A stretch of 64,000 bases of DNA from Amycolatopsis roodepoortensis. Its GTDB lineage: Bacteria; Actinomycetota; Actinomycetes; Mycobacteriales; Pseudonocardiaceae. Each line of letters opens with the position of its first letter. Within the stretch, counting starts at the first letter, position 1. The notes below the pieces were generated by a model that ran no database searches, was not told where the DNA came from, and saw only the letters and a program-made list of their open reading frames with translations. The position numbers were made by a program, and so were the translations under genes. Where the stretch lies: NCBI RefSeq assembly GCF_014873915.1, contig NZ_JADBEJ010000008.1, forward strand, positions 930,001 through 994,000, given 5' to 3'. This document shows, in pieces, positions 25,465 through 41,542 of the stretch.

Positions 25465-25472
25465 CCCACCCC

Positions 25473-25618
25473 CGGATCGCGTTTAGCCCGCTAAACGCGA
25501 TCCGGGCGCCGACCTGCGTTTAGCCCCCTAATCGCGATCTGGGGCCGCGGCGTGCGCCCTCTCGCGGCTTTCCGGCACTCCCGCCCCCGACCTGCGTTTA
25601 GCGGGCTAATCGTGACGC
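25473..25618. repeat. Palindromic-repeat cluster, three copies
   Basis: Copies at about 25473-25504 (perfect symmetric form), 25510-25541 and 25588-25618. It begins 9 bp after the mas2 stop, and the last copy supplies the TAG (25606-25608 on the minus strand) that ends the convergent gene. Confidence 0.9.
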
Positions 25619-26784
25619 GTCCGCGCGCCGCTCGACCGGAGCTTGAAACTCGCCGTGCGCGCCTTCTTGGCCATCTTCCGGTCCGGATGGCTCGCGCCGA
25701 CGACGCTCAGGAGTTCGAGCCGGTCCGGATGGCCGGAGGACGTCAGCAGGTCCACGACGTCGAAGCCGTCGTCCATGTCGGCGAGCTGATGGACGAACGC
25801 GCCGAGCGCGTTCATCGCCGCGTAGTGGTCGGCCATCCCGAGGGTGACCTCATCGCGAGTGATCGTTTCCCGGTCGACCGCGCCACGTTCGGACAGCCAC
25901 ATCGCGGCGGCCGCGCCGGCCAGACCGCCTTCGGCTCGGATTCCCGCAGCGGTCTCGAGGCCGATCTCCCCGGTTTCCCCGAGCGCGATCAAGGCAAACA
26001 GTCGTTCTTCGGGAAGCCGTGCCGTGCGGAGGAACTCACTCGCCTCTGCTGCCGCGTCGGAGGGCGACCGGTGCCGGGTCCAGGCCTTCAGCTCCGCGTC
26101 GATGATCTCCGGCGCGGACTCGGCGAGGCGTGGGCTCAGCTCGCCGAGACTCTTCTCCGCCGCCTCACCGATGACCGGTGCGTCCATTCCGGCCTCGCGG
26201 AGCGCCCTGTTGATCGCCCAGACGGCGATCGGGGTGAGGCTGAGGACGTAAGGGGAGGGATCGGGTTTCCCGGCGATCTCGGCGATCAGCGCGAGCCCGG
26301 CCGGGTCCGCGGTGCGCTTCTCGAGCGCGCCGAGCCGTTCCAACAGGTCCAGCGCGACGCTGGTCGCGTACCGCGTCGATTCGTCCGGCGCCTGCCCGAG
26401 CTCGATGGCTTCGAAAAGGAGCTCGACCGGCACAGTGACCTGACCCGACCGGTAGAGCGTGAGTGTGATCGTGTCGACCAGTCCGAAGGGCAGAGGCTCA
26501 GCCTCGCCGATCGTCGAATATAGCCGCTCCCAGAGCCGGAGAGCGTCATCGGCGAGCGTCGCGTTCTCCTCGACGGGCACGTGCTCGCCGTCGACGACGC
26601 GGACCAGCCCGGACACCTCCGCCCACCGGGCGATCAGCGGATCGCCGGCGTCCGACCCGGCGACGTAGCCGCGGACCTCGTCGAGGAGGGGGCTCCGCTC
26701 CGCGGCCTTCCGCAGCTCGGCTTCCGGCCGTAAGAGGACCGGGGGCATCTCGGAACCGGCGTCCTGCTCCCACGTTTCGCTCAC
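25606..26784 (-). CDS. Unrecognised 392-aa helical cytoplasmic protein
   Basis: GTG start at 26784, no signal peptide or membrane span. The protein is almost all alpha-helical with many Leu/Ala/Glu-rich segments spaced like a repeat solenoid (for example LLDEVRGYVAGSDAG, ALDLLERLGALE, ALIALGETGEIGLETAAGI), and a basic C-terminus (HPDRKMAKKARTASFKLR). The last part resembles HEAT-type repeats, but I do not recognise a family. Its stop codon lies in a palindromic repeat. It is divergent from rpoB, with 646 bp between. Confidence 0.7.
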   Translation of the reverse strand: MSETWEQDAGSEMPPVLLRPEAELRKAAERSPLLDEVRGYVAGSDAGDPLIARWAEVSGLVRVVDGEHVPVEENATLADDALRLWERLYSTIGEAEPLPFGLVDTITLTLYRSGQVTVPVELLFEAIELGQAPDESTRYATSVALDLLERLGALEKRTADPAGLALIAEIAGKPDPSPYVLSLTPIAVWAINRALREAGMDAPVIGEAAEKSLGELSPRLAESAPEIIDAELKAWTRHRSPSDAAAEASEFLRTARLPEERLFALIALGETGEIGLETAAGIRAEGGLAGAAAAMWLSERGAVDRETITRDEVTLGMADHYAAMNALGAFVHQLADMDDGFDVVDLLTSSGHPDRLELLSVVGASHPDRKMAKKARTASFKLRSSGARTRHD

Positions 26785-26816
26785 GCCCCCAGTCTGGCAG
26801 CGTCCGCCCGGCGCGC

Positions 26817-26845
26817 GTCGCGATTAGCCCGCTAAACGCAGGTGC
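26817..26845. repeat. Palindromic repeat, single copy
   Basis: GTCGCGATTAGC with CC centre and GCTAAACGCAGG: the ATTA left arm and the CGCAGG right arm are the reverse-oriented asymmetric variant. It lies 33 bp upstream of the minus-strand gene start. Confidence 0.85.
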
Positions 26846-26971
26846 GCCGCCCTGCCTGTGCGCCGCACCAGACGACCCACCGGTCACAACGGTCACGCGG
26901 GCGGAGTTCATCCGAAGCGCCCGGTCGCGAGCCTGGCCCGACCCGGTGACCGTCCGGGAAGCCCCACCGGC

Positions 26972-27002
26972 CGGATCGCGATTAGCCCGCTAAACGCAGG
27001 TC
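26972..27002. repeat. Palindromic repeat, single copy
   Basis: GGATCGCGATTAGC / GCTAAACGCAGGTC around CC, the same variant as at 26817, 127 bp apart. Otherwise 26785-27266 shows no gene. Confidence 0.85.
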
Positions 27003-27266
27003 GGCGCGCCGGCGCCGTCACCTGCGGGTACCGGGCGGTAACCAGGATGATCGTCCTGTGAGGCACCCCGCGCGGGGTTACTTCCACGCTGCGCCAACCG
27101 GCGGGACCACCGCGCGGCATCTTGACTCAGAGCCCCTGTGGGGTCACGCTTACTGGCAACGGTGAGAACCGGCGGTGCCCTTGCGGGAGGGACGGTCCGG
27201 GAAGGCCGAGGAGAGGCATACCTGAAGACGTCGCGATGCAGGCTGGGCCCCATCTGGAGCGCCCCC

Positions 27267-27295
27267 TGGACAGACCGCGACGTTCGGGCTAGACT
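27267..27295 (+). promoter_or_regulatory. Probable rpoB promoter
   Basis: TGGACA (27267-27272) and TAGACT (27290-27295) with an exact 17-bp spacer form a good housekeeping promoter, giving a leader of about 130 nt before rpoB. A second -10-like TAGGAT lies at 27340-27345. A TTGACA at 27364-27369 has no fitting -10 element. Confidence 0.6.
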
Positions 27296-27430
27296 GCTTC
27301 TTTGCGCTGCCCTCTTTCAGGCTGCCCGGAGCCGGTAGTTAGGATAGTGGGCACACGGCACCCTTGACAGATCGCATCAGCTGTTGCTGACGCGGCTGCT
27401 CACCGCTCATTGTCCCCGGAAGGACGCATC

Positions 27431-30931
<3,501 letters not shown>

Positions 30932-30940
30932 CCCGCGATG

Positions 30941-30967
30941 AGGCGGGAGCCCGCCAGGCTCCCGCCT
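30941..30967 (+). promoter_or_regulatory. Hairpin between rpoB and rpoC
   Basis: A perfect 11-bp stem (30941-30951 with 30957-30967), 5-nt loop, no U-tract. It may be an RNase processing site or a weak attenuator that sets the rpoB/rpoC ratio. Confidence 0.6.
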
Positions 30968-31016
30968 CCGCTCGCCAACTCCTCTAGTCGCATCAACCCC
31001 AAGGGGATGTAAAGAC

Positions 31017-34928
<3,912 letters not shown>

Positions 34929-34946
34929 CCGAAGCGAAATCCACGA

Positions 34947-34979
34947 GAAGGGCCCTCGCCGATCCGGCGGGGGCCCTTC
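34947..34979 (+). terminator. Terminator of rpoB-rpoC
   Basis: A 15-bp stem (34947-34961 with 34965-34979, one U-G) with a 3-nt loop, followed by CCCGTTTCCC. Confidence 0.88.
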
Positions 34980-35116
34980 CCGTTTCCCGGAATGTTCCAG
35001 TTTGAACCCCGTCACCCGAAGTAGGTATGCACGCTCCGCAGAGCTCGTTAAATTGATCGGGTTCCACGCGGCTCGGGGGCTGTGCGCATTCATTGGGTTA
35101 TCTGGGGAGACTCTGC

Positions 35117-36883
35117 GTGAGTAAAGGACCTGGCGCGAGATCCATCGCGCGTACTGCGGGGATCTATCTTGCGACGATCGCCGCCGGTGCGGCATTGACC
35201 GGTGTGTTCGCCGCGCCCGCCGTGGCGGATCCGGAGCCTTCGGCCCCGACCTCATCAAGTGTGGTGCCGACGACGTCCGAAGCGCCGAGTAGTGCTCCGG
35301 CCCCGACGTCGAGCGCGCCGCCGGTCGAGCCTCCGTCGTCCACGGCGCCGAAGCCACAGGCCGCGAGCGACAAGCTCGAAGCTTCGGTCACGTTCGAAAA
35401 GTCGTCTTACCGGACCGACGAAGACGTCCGATTCACCTTCAAGGTCAAGAACGTCAGCGGAACTCGCGTGACCGGCCTACAGCTGAACTATTTCTTCAGC
35501 GAACCGGGCGCCCTTTCGATCCCCTATGAGCCGGGCTGGCGGGAACTGGGTCGCTCGCCGGGGGTGAGCCTCGAGCCGGCGGGGACCATCGAGATCCCCG
35601 TCACCGGACAGGTGGCGGACCTCGACAGTGACGTCGTGAACGTTCGTGGCTTCCTTTACGACGATTCTTCGTTGAGCATCGGCGAGTTCAAGGCCAGCGT
35701 CCCCGTCACGAAGGTGGTCGGAGGCGCGGAGGGAGTCGTGTTCGGCGACAAGAACGGCAATGGCAAGCTCGACGACGGCGAACAGCTCGCCGGTATCCCG
35801 CTCACCTTGCGCCACACTCTTGGCACCAAGGAGTACAAGGCCACCAGCGACGCCGACGGGAAGATCGACTTCGGCGACGTCGCGGCCGCCCGGTATCTCC
35901 TCGGCGGCGGCGAGGCGATCAAGGGTTGGCTCTTCCCGACCAAGGTCGTCCAGGTCGGCGCGGACACCACGAACCTGCCCATCCGCGGGGTGCAGCCGTT
36001 GAACGGCGCCCTCAAAGCATCGGTGTCCTTCACCAAGGACACGTACAAGGCAGGCGAGCTCGCCCACCTCACCGTCACGCTGTCGAACTCCGGATCCATC
36101 CCGCTCTCCGGCATCGTGGCGGGATGCAATCGGGTCGGAATGGACTTCGGCCTGAGGGGTGACGGTCCCGGTTGGGGGGAGCTCGCCTACTTCGCGGGCG
36201 GGGTGACGATCGCTCCCGGCGAGACCAGCAACTTCGACGTGTCCGAAAAGGTCCCGGACGCCGCACTGAACCATGGCCGTGTCGCGGTGGCTTGTGACTT
36301 CGGTTATGCCGAAGTCGACATCGAACGCAACCCGTCCGCGATCGACGAAGCGGCGGTGCCGGGTGGGATGGCCACCCTCGCGGGACAGGTCGCCGACGAC
36401 TCCGATCCGAGTAAGCCGGGACCGGGGATCGCCGGCGTCAAGCTCGTCTTCTCTTCCGACGGCGACTGTCCGACCATCGTCGAGACCACGACCGACGCGG
36501 ACGGGAACTTCAAGATCGAGAATGTGGTGCCGGGGCCGAAGTACCGCCTGTTCTTCGCGCCGCCGAAGGGGTGGCGGATCAAGAACGAGAATCCGAGGTC
36601 GATCTACGTCGTCGGTCCGCCGGACAACCCCGCCCGGCTGCACGTCGGAGCGGAGAAGGGTGAGGAACCGCCGGTCACCATGCCTACCCGGCGTCCTGGC
36701 TGTGACGCCTCCGGAACCACCACGCCCGCACCCAATGCGCCGGGGCAGCAGGGTTCCGGCGGCGGAACGGGACTGGCCAGCACCGGTGCCGACGTCCTCG
36801 GCCTCGGTGCCCTCGCCCTGGCCGCTTTGGCCCTCGGCGGGGGTCTGGTCTTCACCTCGCGCCGCCGTCGCCAGGCCGACTGA
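35117..36883 (+). CDS. Secreted, sortase-anchored surface protein with SdrD-B/Cna-B-like domains
   Basis: A 588-aa cell-wall protein. The GTG 35117 follows GGGGAGA and gives a signal peptide (about 1-37, ending VFAAPAVA). A Pro/Ser/Thr-rich stretch (40-85) precedes repeated Ig-like domains with N-x-S/G strands. At about 205-265 is an SdrD-B type domain with the calcium-loop pattern GDKNGNGKLDDGE; a related domain lies at about 420-490 (TTDADGNFKIENVVPG). The C-terminus is LASTG, a hydrophobic helix and RRRRQAD: the LAXTG signal used by class E sortases of actinomycetes. No sortase gene is in the window. Adhesion or wall structure is the likely role. Confidence 0.85.
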   Translation: MSKGPGARSIARTAGIYLATIAAGAALTGVFAAPAVADPEPSAPTSSSVVPTTSEAPSSAPAPTSSAPPVEPPSSTAPKPQAASDKLEASVTFEKSSYRTDEDVRFTFKVKNVSGTRVTGLQLNYFFSEPGALSIPYEPGWRELGRSPGVSLEPAGTIEIPVTGQVADLDSDVVNVRGFLYDDSSLSIGEFKASVPVTKVVGGAEGVVFGDKNGNGKLDDGEQLAGIPLTLRHTLGTKEYKATSDADGKIDFGDVAAARYLLGGGEAIKGWLFPTKVVQVGADTTNLPIRGVQPLNGALKASVSFTKDTYKAGELAHLTVTLSNSGSIPLSGIVAGCNRVGMDFGLRGDGPGWGELAYFAGGVTIAPGETSNFDVSEKVPDAALNHGRVAVACDFGYAEVDIERNPSAIDEAAVPGGMATLAGQVADDSDPSKPGPGIAGVKLVFSSDGDCPTIVETTTDADGNFKIENVVPGPKYRLFFAPPKGWRIKNENPRSIYVVGPPDNPARLHVGAEKGEEPPVTMPTRRPGCDASGTTTPAPNAPGQQGSGGGTGLASTGADVLGLGALALAALALGGGLVFTSRRRRQAD

Positions 36884-37051
36884 CCTGCGTTTAGCCCCCT
36901 AATCGCGATCTGCCACCTGCCCGCGCCCGATGCCACCGGATCGCGTTTAGCCCGCTAAACGCGATCCGGTGGCACTTGCGTTCAGCGGGCTAAACGCGAT
37001 CTGCCCGCCGCCCCGCCCCGACCTGCGTTTAGCCCCCTAATCGCGATCCGG
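36882..37051. repeat. Palindromic-repeat cluster, four copies
   Basis: Copies at about 36882-36911, 36937-36967 (perfect symmetric form), 36973-37001 (with TTCAG instead of TTTAG) and 37020-37051. It begins on the last bases of the surface-protein stop codon and reaches the vanX relic. Confidence 0.9.
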
Positions 37052-37084
37052 CGGGAAAGGGGCGCAGGTCGGGGCGACAGCGCC

Positions 37085-37300
37085 ACGATCGTCGGGCCTA
37101 CCGTGCTCTCGAGGCTGTGGCCGGGCTCCTCCGCGATGTACCCGTCACGGTCGGGTAGAACTCCATCTTCTCGTCCGCGTGGTCCTTGGCCCGCCGGACG
37201 AAGTGGTCGACGGCAGGCTGCGGCCGGTAGCAGTCGAACACCTTGAGCGTGTAGCTCTGCCGCAGCGCTCGACGCCGGGCGCGCGCCTGTATTACAGGCC
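37085..37300 (-). pseudogene. Decayed D-Ala-D-Ala dipeptidase gene (VanX/DdpX-like, M15D)
   Basis: On the minus strand one frame (about 37270-37146) encodes LKVFDCYRPQPAVDHFVRRA and, after a few residues, DEKMEFYPTV, an unmistakable DdpX/VanX segment. After a deletion and frame change at 37146 the next frame (37146-37099) reads DGYIAEEPGHSLESTV, which corresponds to the zinc-site block GHSRGSTVDLT but has lost the catalytic Asp. No start, N-terminal half or C-terminal half remains. Intact enzymes hydrolyse D-Ala-D-Ala for wall recycling or glycopeptide resistance, so the ancestor probably carried such a gene. Confidence 0.75.
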
Positions 37301-37836
37301 CGGGTGGGCAGCAGAGTTCCCGGGAAAGCATAACGAACCCATAACGGCCACTGCCTTGCTGGACGCCGGTTACTGGTCCGTTGTGACCTGCCGTAGCGCC
37401 GCCAAGTGGCCTAGTTCCCAATGCTCGGAAAACCGCCACCCGTTCGGCTCAATGGTCCATCCGCATCGTGGGAAATTCACTCTGCCGTGGCATGTCTCAT
37501 TCTTTGATCACGAGATTGACACTCCGGCGGGTTCACACGAGTATTTCGCCCATGCAATCCCCAGTCGCCTTGGTGTGGCGCCGGCACGTTGACTTGCGGC
37601 AGCAAGCCAGCGCGCTGTGTATGGATTCCTGACCCTTTCCGGGCTTACTCGATCAGCGTATTCGCAACGTCTGCGCCGGTTCCTCGTGCGCTGACGCTTT
37701 CCGCTGTGCCGCAACGGTTCTCCGCTGGAACCGGCGGTTGATTGCTTTCCCTTTGATTCGTGCCGGTGACGCCTGCGCGGAAAGGGAGAGGTGTGCCAAT
37801 TGTCTGGCGCTTCGGTAGCGAAAACAGGGAGAAAGA
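37301..37836. other. Lower-GC intergenic island, no convincing gene
   Basis: About 535 bp visibly poorer in G+C than its surroundings, with stretches such as TTGATTGCTTTCCCTTTG. Plus-strand frame 37179-37592 stays open but has atypical codons, no ribosome site and overlaps the dipeptidase relic, so I do not call it. The island ends at the ribosome site of the SBP56-like gene and must hold that operon's promoter; TTGACA (37516-37521) and TTGACT (37589-37594) have no clear -10 partners. No known riboswitch core was seen. Confidence 0.5.
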
Positions 37837-39681
37837 ATGCTATCCAACTCGCCCAAGTGGCGAAAAGTGGTGATCGGCGCCTTGGCGGCGGCGCTCGCCG
37901 TGGGCACGGTGACCTACACCGGCTCCGCGACGAGCGCCTACGCCGACGTCCAGGTCGTCAAGGACGCGAAGAAGGCGGCCGACGGCAAGGAGTACTGGGT
38001 CCAGAACCACCTGGTGTCCAAGGACGTCGCGGCGGCCCGGAGCGCGGACGGCAAGCGCAAGAAGTGGCTGCTGGTCTGGGCCGGTGACGAGAACATCGCC
38101 GACACCTTGGTCAAAGACGTCAAGAATCTGCCGGGTTCGCTCGGCGGCGGCCTGAACAAGATCAAGAACGCATTGCCCGGTCCGGACTTCCTCGCCGTGA
38201 TCGACGCGACGCAGGGTTCGCCGACGTACGGCAAGGTCGTCAACACCGCCACCGTGGGACCGCTCGTCGAGAACGAGCCGCACCACATGCAATACGTGTG
38301 GCACAAGGGAGACACGATCTACGCCGGCGCGCTGTTCGCCGCCGCGACGTACGCCTTCGACGTCACCGCGTTGCCGCAGCTGAAGCTCAAGGGCGTCAGC
38401 CTCCCGACGCAGACCCTCGGCGGCTCCGTGCCGGACGCGTACTGGGTGCTCAAGGACGGCACCGCCTACGGCACCTACATGGGCGGCCCGGTCGTGCCCG
38501 GCCCGCACACCTACGCCAACGGTTCCACCGTGGTGGGCAACGGTTTCGCTGGCAGTCCCGGCGAGGTCGTCCGCTTCGACCAGAACGCACAGGTGCTTTC
38601 GGAGTCACCGGCGGCAACGCCGCAGGGCGACAACAAGAAGCTGTGCGACAACCTCCCGCAGCTGGACAAGCCGACCTGCGCCAACCCGCACGGCATCCAG
38701 GCCCGCGAGGACCTCAACACGCTGGTCACCAGTGATTACGCCGAGCCGCGCAACATCATCCTCGACCCGGTGAAGCAGCCGTCGCCGTATCTCCGGCGGC
38801 CGACCGTCCGCACATGGGACATTTCCGACCGCAACAAGCCGAAGCTCAAGGCGGTCTCATACCTGCCGGACGGCCCTCGCGCCGACCCCGCGGACCCGCT
38901 GCACGCGGAAAGCCGCGCGGTCATGGAGACCACGGTGACCAACCTGCCCGGCCACAAGGGCGCGTTCGCCCAGACCATGCAGGGCGGCGCGGTGTTCTAC
39001 ACGCCGGACATCACGGCCAAGGAACCGCATTGGATCCAGGTGTTCGACGACGGCGCCGCCAACAAGGCGATCCACCCGAACAACGATTCCAACGGCGGTG
39101 GCTCGAACGGTGGCTGGATCCAGACCAGCCCCGACGACAAGTACCTCTACCGCGCGATCACCGGACGCTCCAAGGGCGCGCTCGGCCCGGACGACCCCGG
39201 CACCACCGGCGGCGTGTACGTCCTCGACATCCAGAAGCTGGTCGCCGCGGGCGACAAGGTCGAGAACATCAAGGGCCGGATCGACACGAAGGAGAAGTCC
39301 CAGCAGGGCGGTGGCGGCGACCTGCCGACCGTCGTCGGCGCGGCGCCGATCAACCCGGGGACTCCTGGCGGCGGCCCGCACTGGGGCGCGTACGACAACT
39401 TCGTGCTCGGTGACGACGGGTACTACCACGAAACCGACAAGCCGCAGCACCTCGCGGTGTCGAACTACTTCGTCGCCCGGTCCGGTTTGGACGGTGACCA
39501 CAAGGTCAACCTGCTGAACCTCGCCGAGGACGGGAAGGTCGCGGTCGACCAGAACTTCCGGGACGAGTTCACCGGACAGGTCGGGATCAACTTCAACCGG
39601 AAGACCTGGCCGCACGGGTCCTTCGGCAACGCCAAGCCGCATTCCGAACTGTTCGTCGTGGCGGACGCGGATCTCAAGTAA
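37837..39681 (+). CDS. Secreted SBP56 family protein, methanethiol-oxidase-like beta-propeller
   Basis: A 614-aa exported protein: signal peptide about 1-36 (cleavage after SAYA), then a propeller that follows the selenium-binding protein 56 / methanethiol oxidase family in order. Matches include PDFLAVIDATQGSPTYGKVV, ENEPHHMQYVW (family DELHHSGWN), NPHGIQAREDLNTLVTSDYAEPRN (family YQPRHNVMISTEWAAPN), TVRTWDISD, SPDDKYLYRAITG and a terminal KPHSELFV (family PGGDCSSDIWI). Bacterial methanethiol oxidases are periplasmic copper enzymes; the paired His residues could bind metal. The CSSC motif of the animal proteins is absent. ATG 37837 after AGGGAGAAAGA. Enzyme activity is inferred, not shown. 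Confidence 0.75.
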   Translation: MLSNSPKWRKVVIGALAAALAVGTVTYTGSATSAYADVQVVKDAKKAADGKEYWVQNHLVSKDVAAARSADGKRKKWLLVWAGDENIADTLVKDVKNLPGSLGGGLNKIKNALPGPDFLAVIDATQGSPTYGKVVNTATVGPLVENEPHHMQYVWHKGDTIYAGALFAAATYAFDVTALPQLKLKGVSLPTQTLGGSVPDAYWVLKDGTAYGTYMGGPVVPGPHTYANGSTVVGNGFAGSPGEVVRFDQNAQVLSESPAATPQGDNKKLCDNLPQLDKPTCANPHGIQAREDLNTLVTSDYAEPRNIILDPVKQPSPYLRRPTVRTWDISDRNKPKLKAVSYLPDGPRADPADPLHAESRAVMETTVTNLPGHKGAFAQTMQGGAVFYTPDITAKEPHWIQVFDDGAANKAIHPNNDSNGGGSNGGWIQTSPDDKYLYRAITGRSKGALGPDDPGTTGGVYVLDIQKLVAAGDKVENIKGRIDTKEKSQQGGGGDLPTVVGAAPINPGTPGGGPHWGAYDNFVLGDDGYYHETDKPQHLAVSNYFVARSGLDGDHKVNLLNLAEDGKVAVDQNFRDEFTGQVGINFNRKTWPHGSFGNAKPHSELFVVADADLK

Positions 39682-39702
39682 CCCTGCTCGGCGCGGAAGG
39701 TC

Positions 39703-39731
39703 GTGGGTGGCGGGCGCACCCCGCCGCCCAC
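39703..39731 (+). terminator. Hairpin between the propeller and CopD-like genes
   Basis: A 12-bp stem (39703-39714 with 39720-39731, one U-G), 5-nt loop, no U-tract. It may reduce read-through so that the secreted protein is made in excess. Confidence 0.55.
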
Positions 39732-39761
39732 GGCTCCGCCGATCTGTTCGGAGAAGGTCCC

Positions 39762-41510
39762 ATGGATCACCACGTCATACCGGCGAGCTCGGGTTCGGCC
39801 GGCGTCGGCATCGCCCTCGTCCTGCTCCGGCTCGGACTTCTGCTGGCGACCGCTTTCCTCGCGGGCACAGGCATCCTGCGTCCGCTGGTGGGTGAACTGC
39901 CCCGACGGTTGCGCCTCACCATCGCCGCGCTCGGCGCGATTTCCGCCGTGCTGGCCGCGGTTTCCGCCTTCGCGACCGACGTCAACGTCATCGCGTTGAT
40001 CGTGCATCTCGTGCTCGCGCTGGCCATTCCCGTACTGATCCGCTGGCCGTCGGCGGGCCGCTGGGCCGCACTGGCGCTCGCCGCACTGGTCGTGCTCGAA
40101 ACCTCGCTCGGGCGGACAGGTGTCGAATTCGCCATCGACACCGTCTACGTCGCGGCCGCGGCCTTGTGGTTCGGCGTCACCGTTCTCTCCGTCTGGGTGC
40201 CCGCGGAGCAGTGGCGCCAGACAAACTTCCGGCTCGGCCCGCTTTCGCTGACACTGGGCGGACTTCTCGTCGTCGCGGGTGCGGTCCAGCTGTTCACTTC
40301 GGGGCTCGGGTTCGACCGCCGGATCTACGGGACGCTTTTCGGCCTCACGTTGCTGGCGACCGCGGTGTTGCCGGCCATCGCCGGTTTCTTCTTCTCCCGC
40401 AACGATTCCACGCGTGTCTACCGGTTCGGCGCGGCCGCTGTGGCCATCGGTTTCGTTGCTTGGAGCGCTCTCGTGGCCATTCCCAAACCGCCCGAGCTCC
40501 CGGCTCCCGGTGTCGCGCTGCTCGCCGAAGCCGCCCTCGGTGAACAGCGATTCCCCGTTTTGGTGAGCCCGCAACGACCCGGTAAGAACCTTGTCCATTT
40601 CCCCGCGAGCGCGGGAGGGGACCTGTCCGCCGGGATCGAAGGCGGCCTGATCGGCAAGGCCATCGTGCGGCCTGGCGCCGAGGGCACCTGGGCCGAGGTC
40701 GACCTGCCGAAGGGGCGTAGCGACCTGGTCATCAGCCGCGGTGAGGAGAAGACGTCGATCGAGGTCGACGCCGGAGAGGCGCCAGGCCCCGCCATCGAGG
40801 ACGCGGACGCGCCCGAGTGTGTTTCGGCGGCGCTGGGTGGCCTGATCGCGGACCGTCGCGAAGTCCTCACCTCATGCCCGGCGGACGCGCTTTCGAGTGA
40901 GGACAGCGGTTCTCTCGTCAAACTCGTGGAATTCCTCGCCGGCCGCAAACCTTCCGCGCTCACCCTCGTCGAGGACACCTCGCCGCGCAGTGCGGCCGCC
41001 GCGAAGCTGGTCCGCGAGACCGCCGCGCGTTCCGGTCTGCCGGTGCAGGCCGAGGCGGGTCCGAACACCGCGTTGGTCGTCGTGTCCGGCTGGGCCGGCG
41101 GCTACACGGCGATGACCCGCGCGGCCGAGTCCCAGCGGCTCAAGCCGACCCATCAATACGGCCTGTACCTGGCGCCGTGGCTGCTGAACGGGCCGATCGT
41201 CAACTCCGTCGCGAGTTCCTCGGTACCGCTGAGGTTCGACCCGCGCGAACAGGTCGCCGTGAGTTTCGCCGTCGCCGCGGGCAACGCCTTCGGCGGCGAA
41301 AGCCCCACGCTCGGCGGGTTCCGGAGCTGGCTGGGCGATCAGTGGAGGTCGATCAATGGCGACGTCCAGATCTTCGCGGCGGCGCAGGTCAACGCCATGC
41401 CGATGTACCCGGGCGAACCGCACGCCGTCGGGATGATCGCCGACCGGAACTACGCGGGGCAGTGGATCCCCGACGGCACGATCGTGCCGGTCAGCTCGGT
41501 ACTGCGGTGA
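39762..41510 (+). CDS. CopD-like polytopic membrane protein with large outer C-terminal domain
   Basis: A 582-aa protein. About eight membrane spans fill residues 15-245. The segment from YVAAAALWFGVTVLSVWV to RRIYGTLFGLTLLATAVL resembles the CopD/YcnJ copper-import domain (family pattern aaaLWxGgl ... YGrlLllKl). The outer half (about 245-582) has no recognised enzyme motif; the part from 430 on (SGWAGGYTAMTRAAESQRL; FAVAAGNAFGGESPTLGG) resembles a small-molecule-binding fold. ATG 39762 follows GAGAAGG. Next to a possible copper oxidase, copper delivery is an attractive but untested role. Confidence 0.6.
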   Translation: MDHHVIPASSGSAGVGIALVLLRLGLLLATAFLAGTGILRPLVGELPRRLRLTIAALGAISAVLAAVSAFATDVNVIALIVHLVLALAIPVLIRWPSAGRWAALALAALVVLETSLGRTGVEFAIDTVYVAAAALWFGVTVLSVWVPAEQWRQTNFRLGPLSLTLGGLLVVAGAVQLFTSGLGFDRRIYGTLFGLTLLATAVLPAIAGFFFSRNDSTRVYRFGAAAVAIGFVAWSALVAIPKPPELPAPGVALLAEAALGEQRFPVLVSPQRPGKNLVHFPASAGGDLSAGIEGGLIGKAIVRPGAEGTWAEVDLPKGRSDLVISRGEEKTSIEVDAGEAPGPAIEDADAPECVSAALGGLIADRREVLTSCPADALSSEDSGSLVKLVEFLAGRKPSALTLVEDTSPRSAAAAKLVRETAARSGLPVQAEAGPNTALVVVSGWAGGYTAMTRAAESQRLKPTHQYGLYLAPWLLNGPIVNSVASSSVPLRFDPREQVAVSFAVAAGNAFGGESPTLGGFRSWLGDQWRSINGDVQIFAAAQVNAMPMYPGEPHAVGMIADRNYAGQWIPDGTIVPVSSVLR

Positions 41511-41542
41511 ATTTCGATTTCAACGAAAGAATGGGAGAAGAA

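Noticed and set aside
27364..27369. TTGACA as the main rpoB -35 element
   Set aside because: No acceptable -10 sequence lies 16-19 bp downstream; the TGGACA-17-TAGACT pair upstream is better.
37179..37592. 137-aa plus-strand frame in the low-GC island
   Set aside because: Overlaps the dipeptidase relic, no ribosome site, atypical codons and no recognisable motif.
37680..37836. Cobalamin-type riboswitch before the SBP56-like gene
   Set aside because: GGTG- and GGGA-like strings occur, but the required GCCACTG box and the ordered core are absent.
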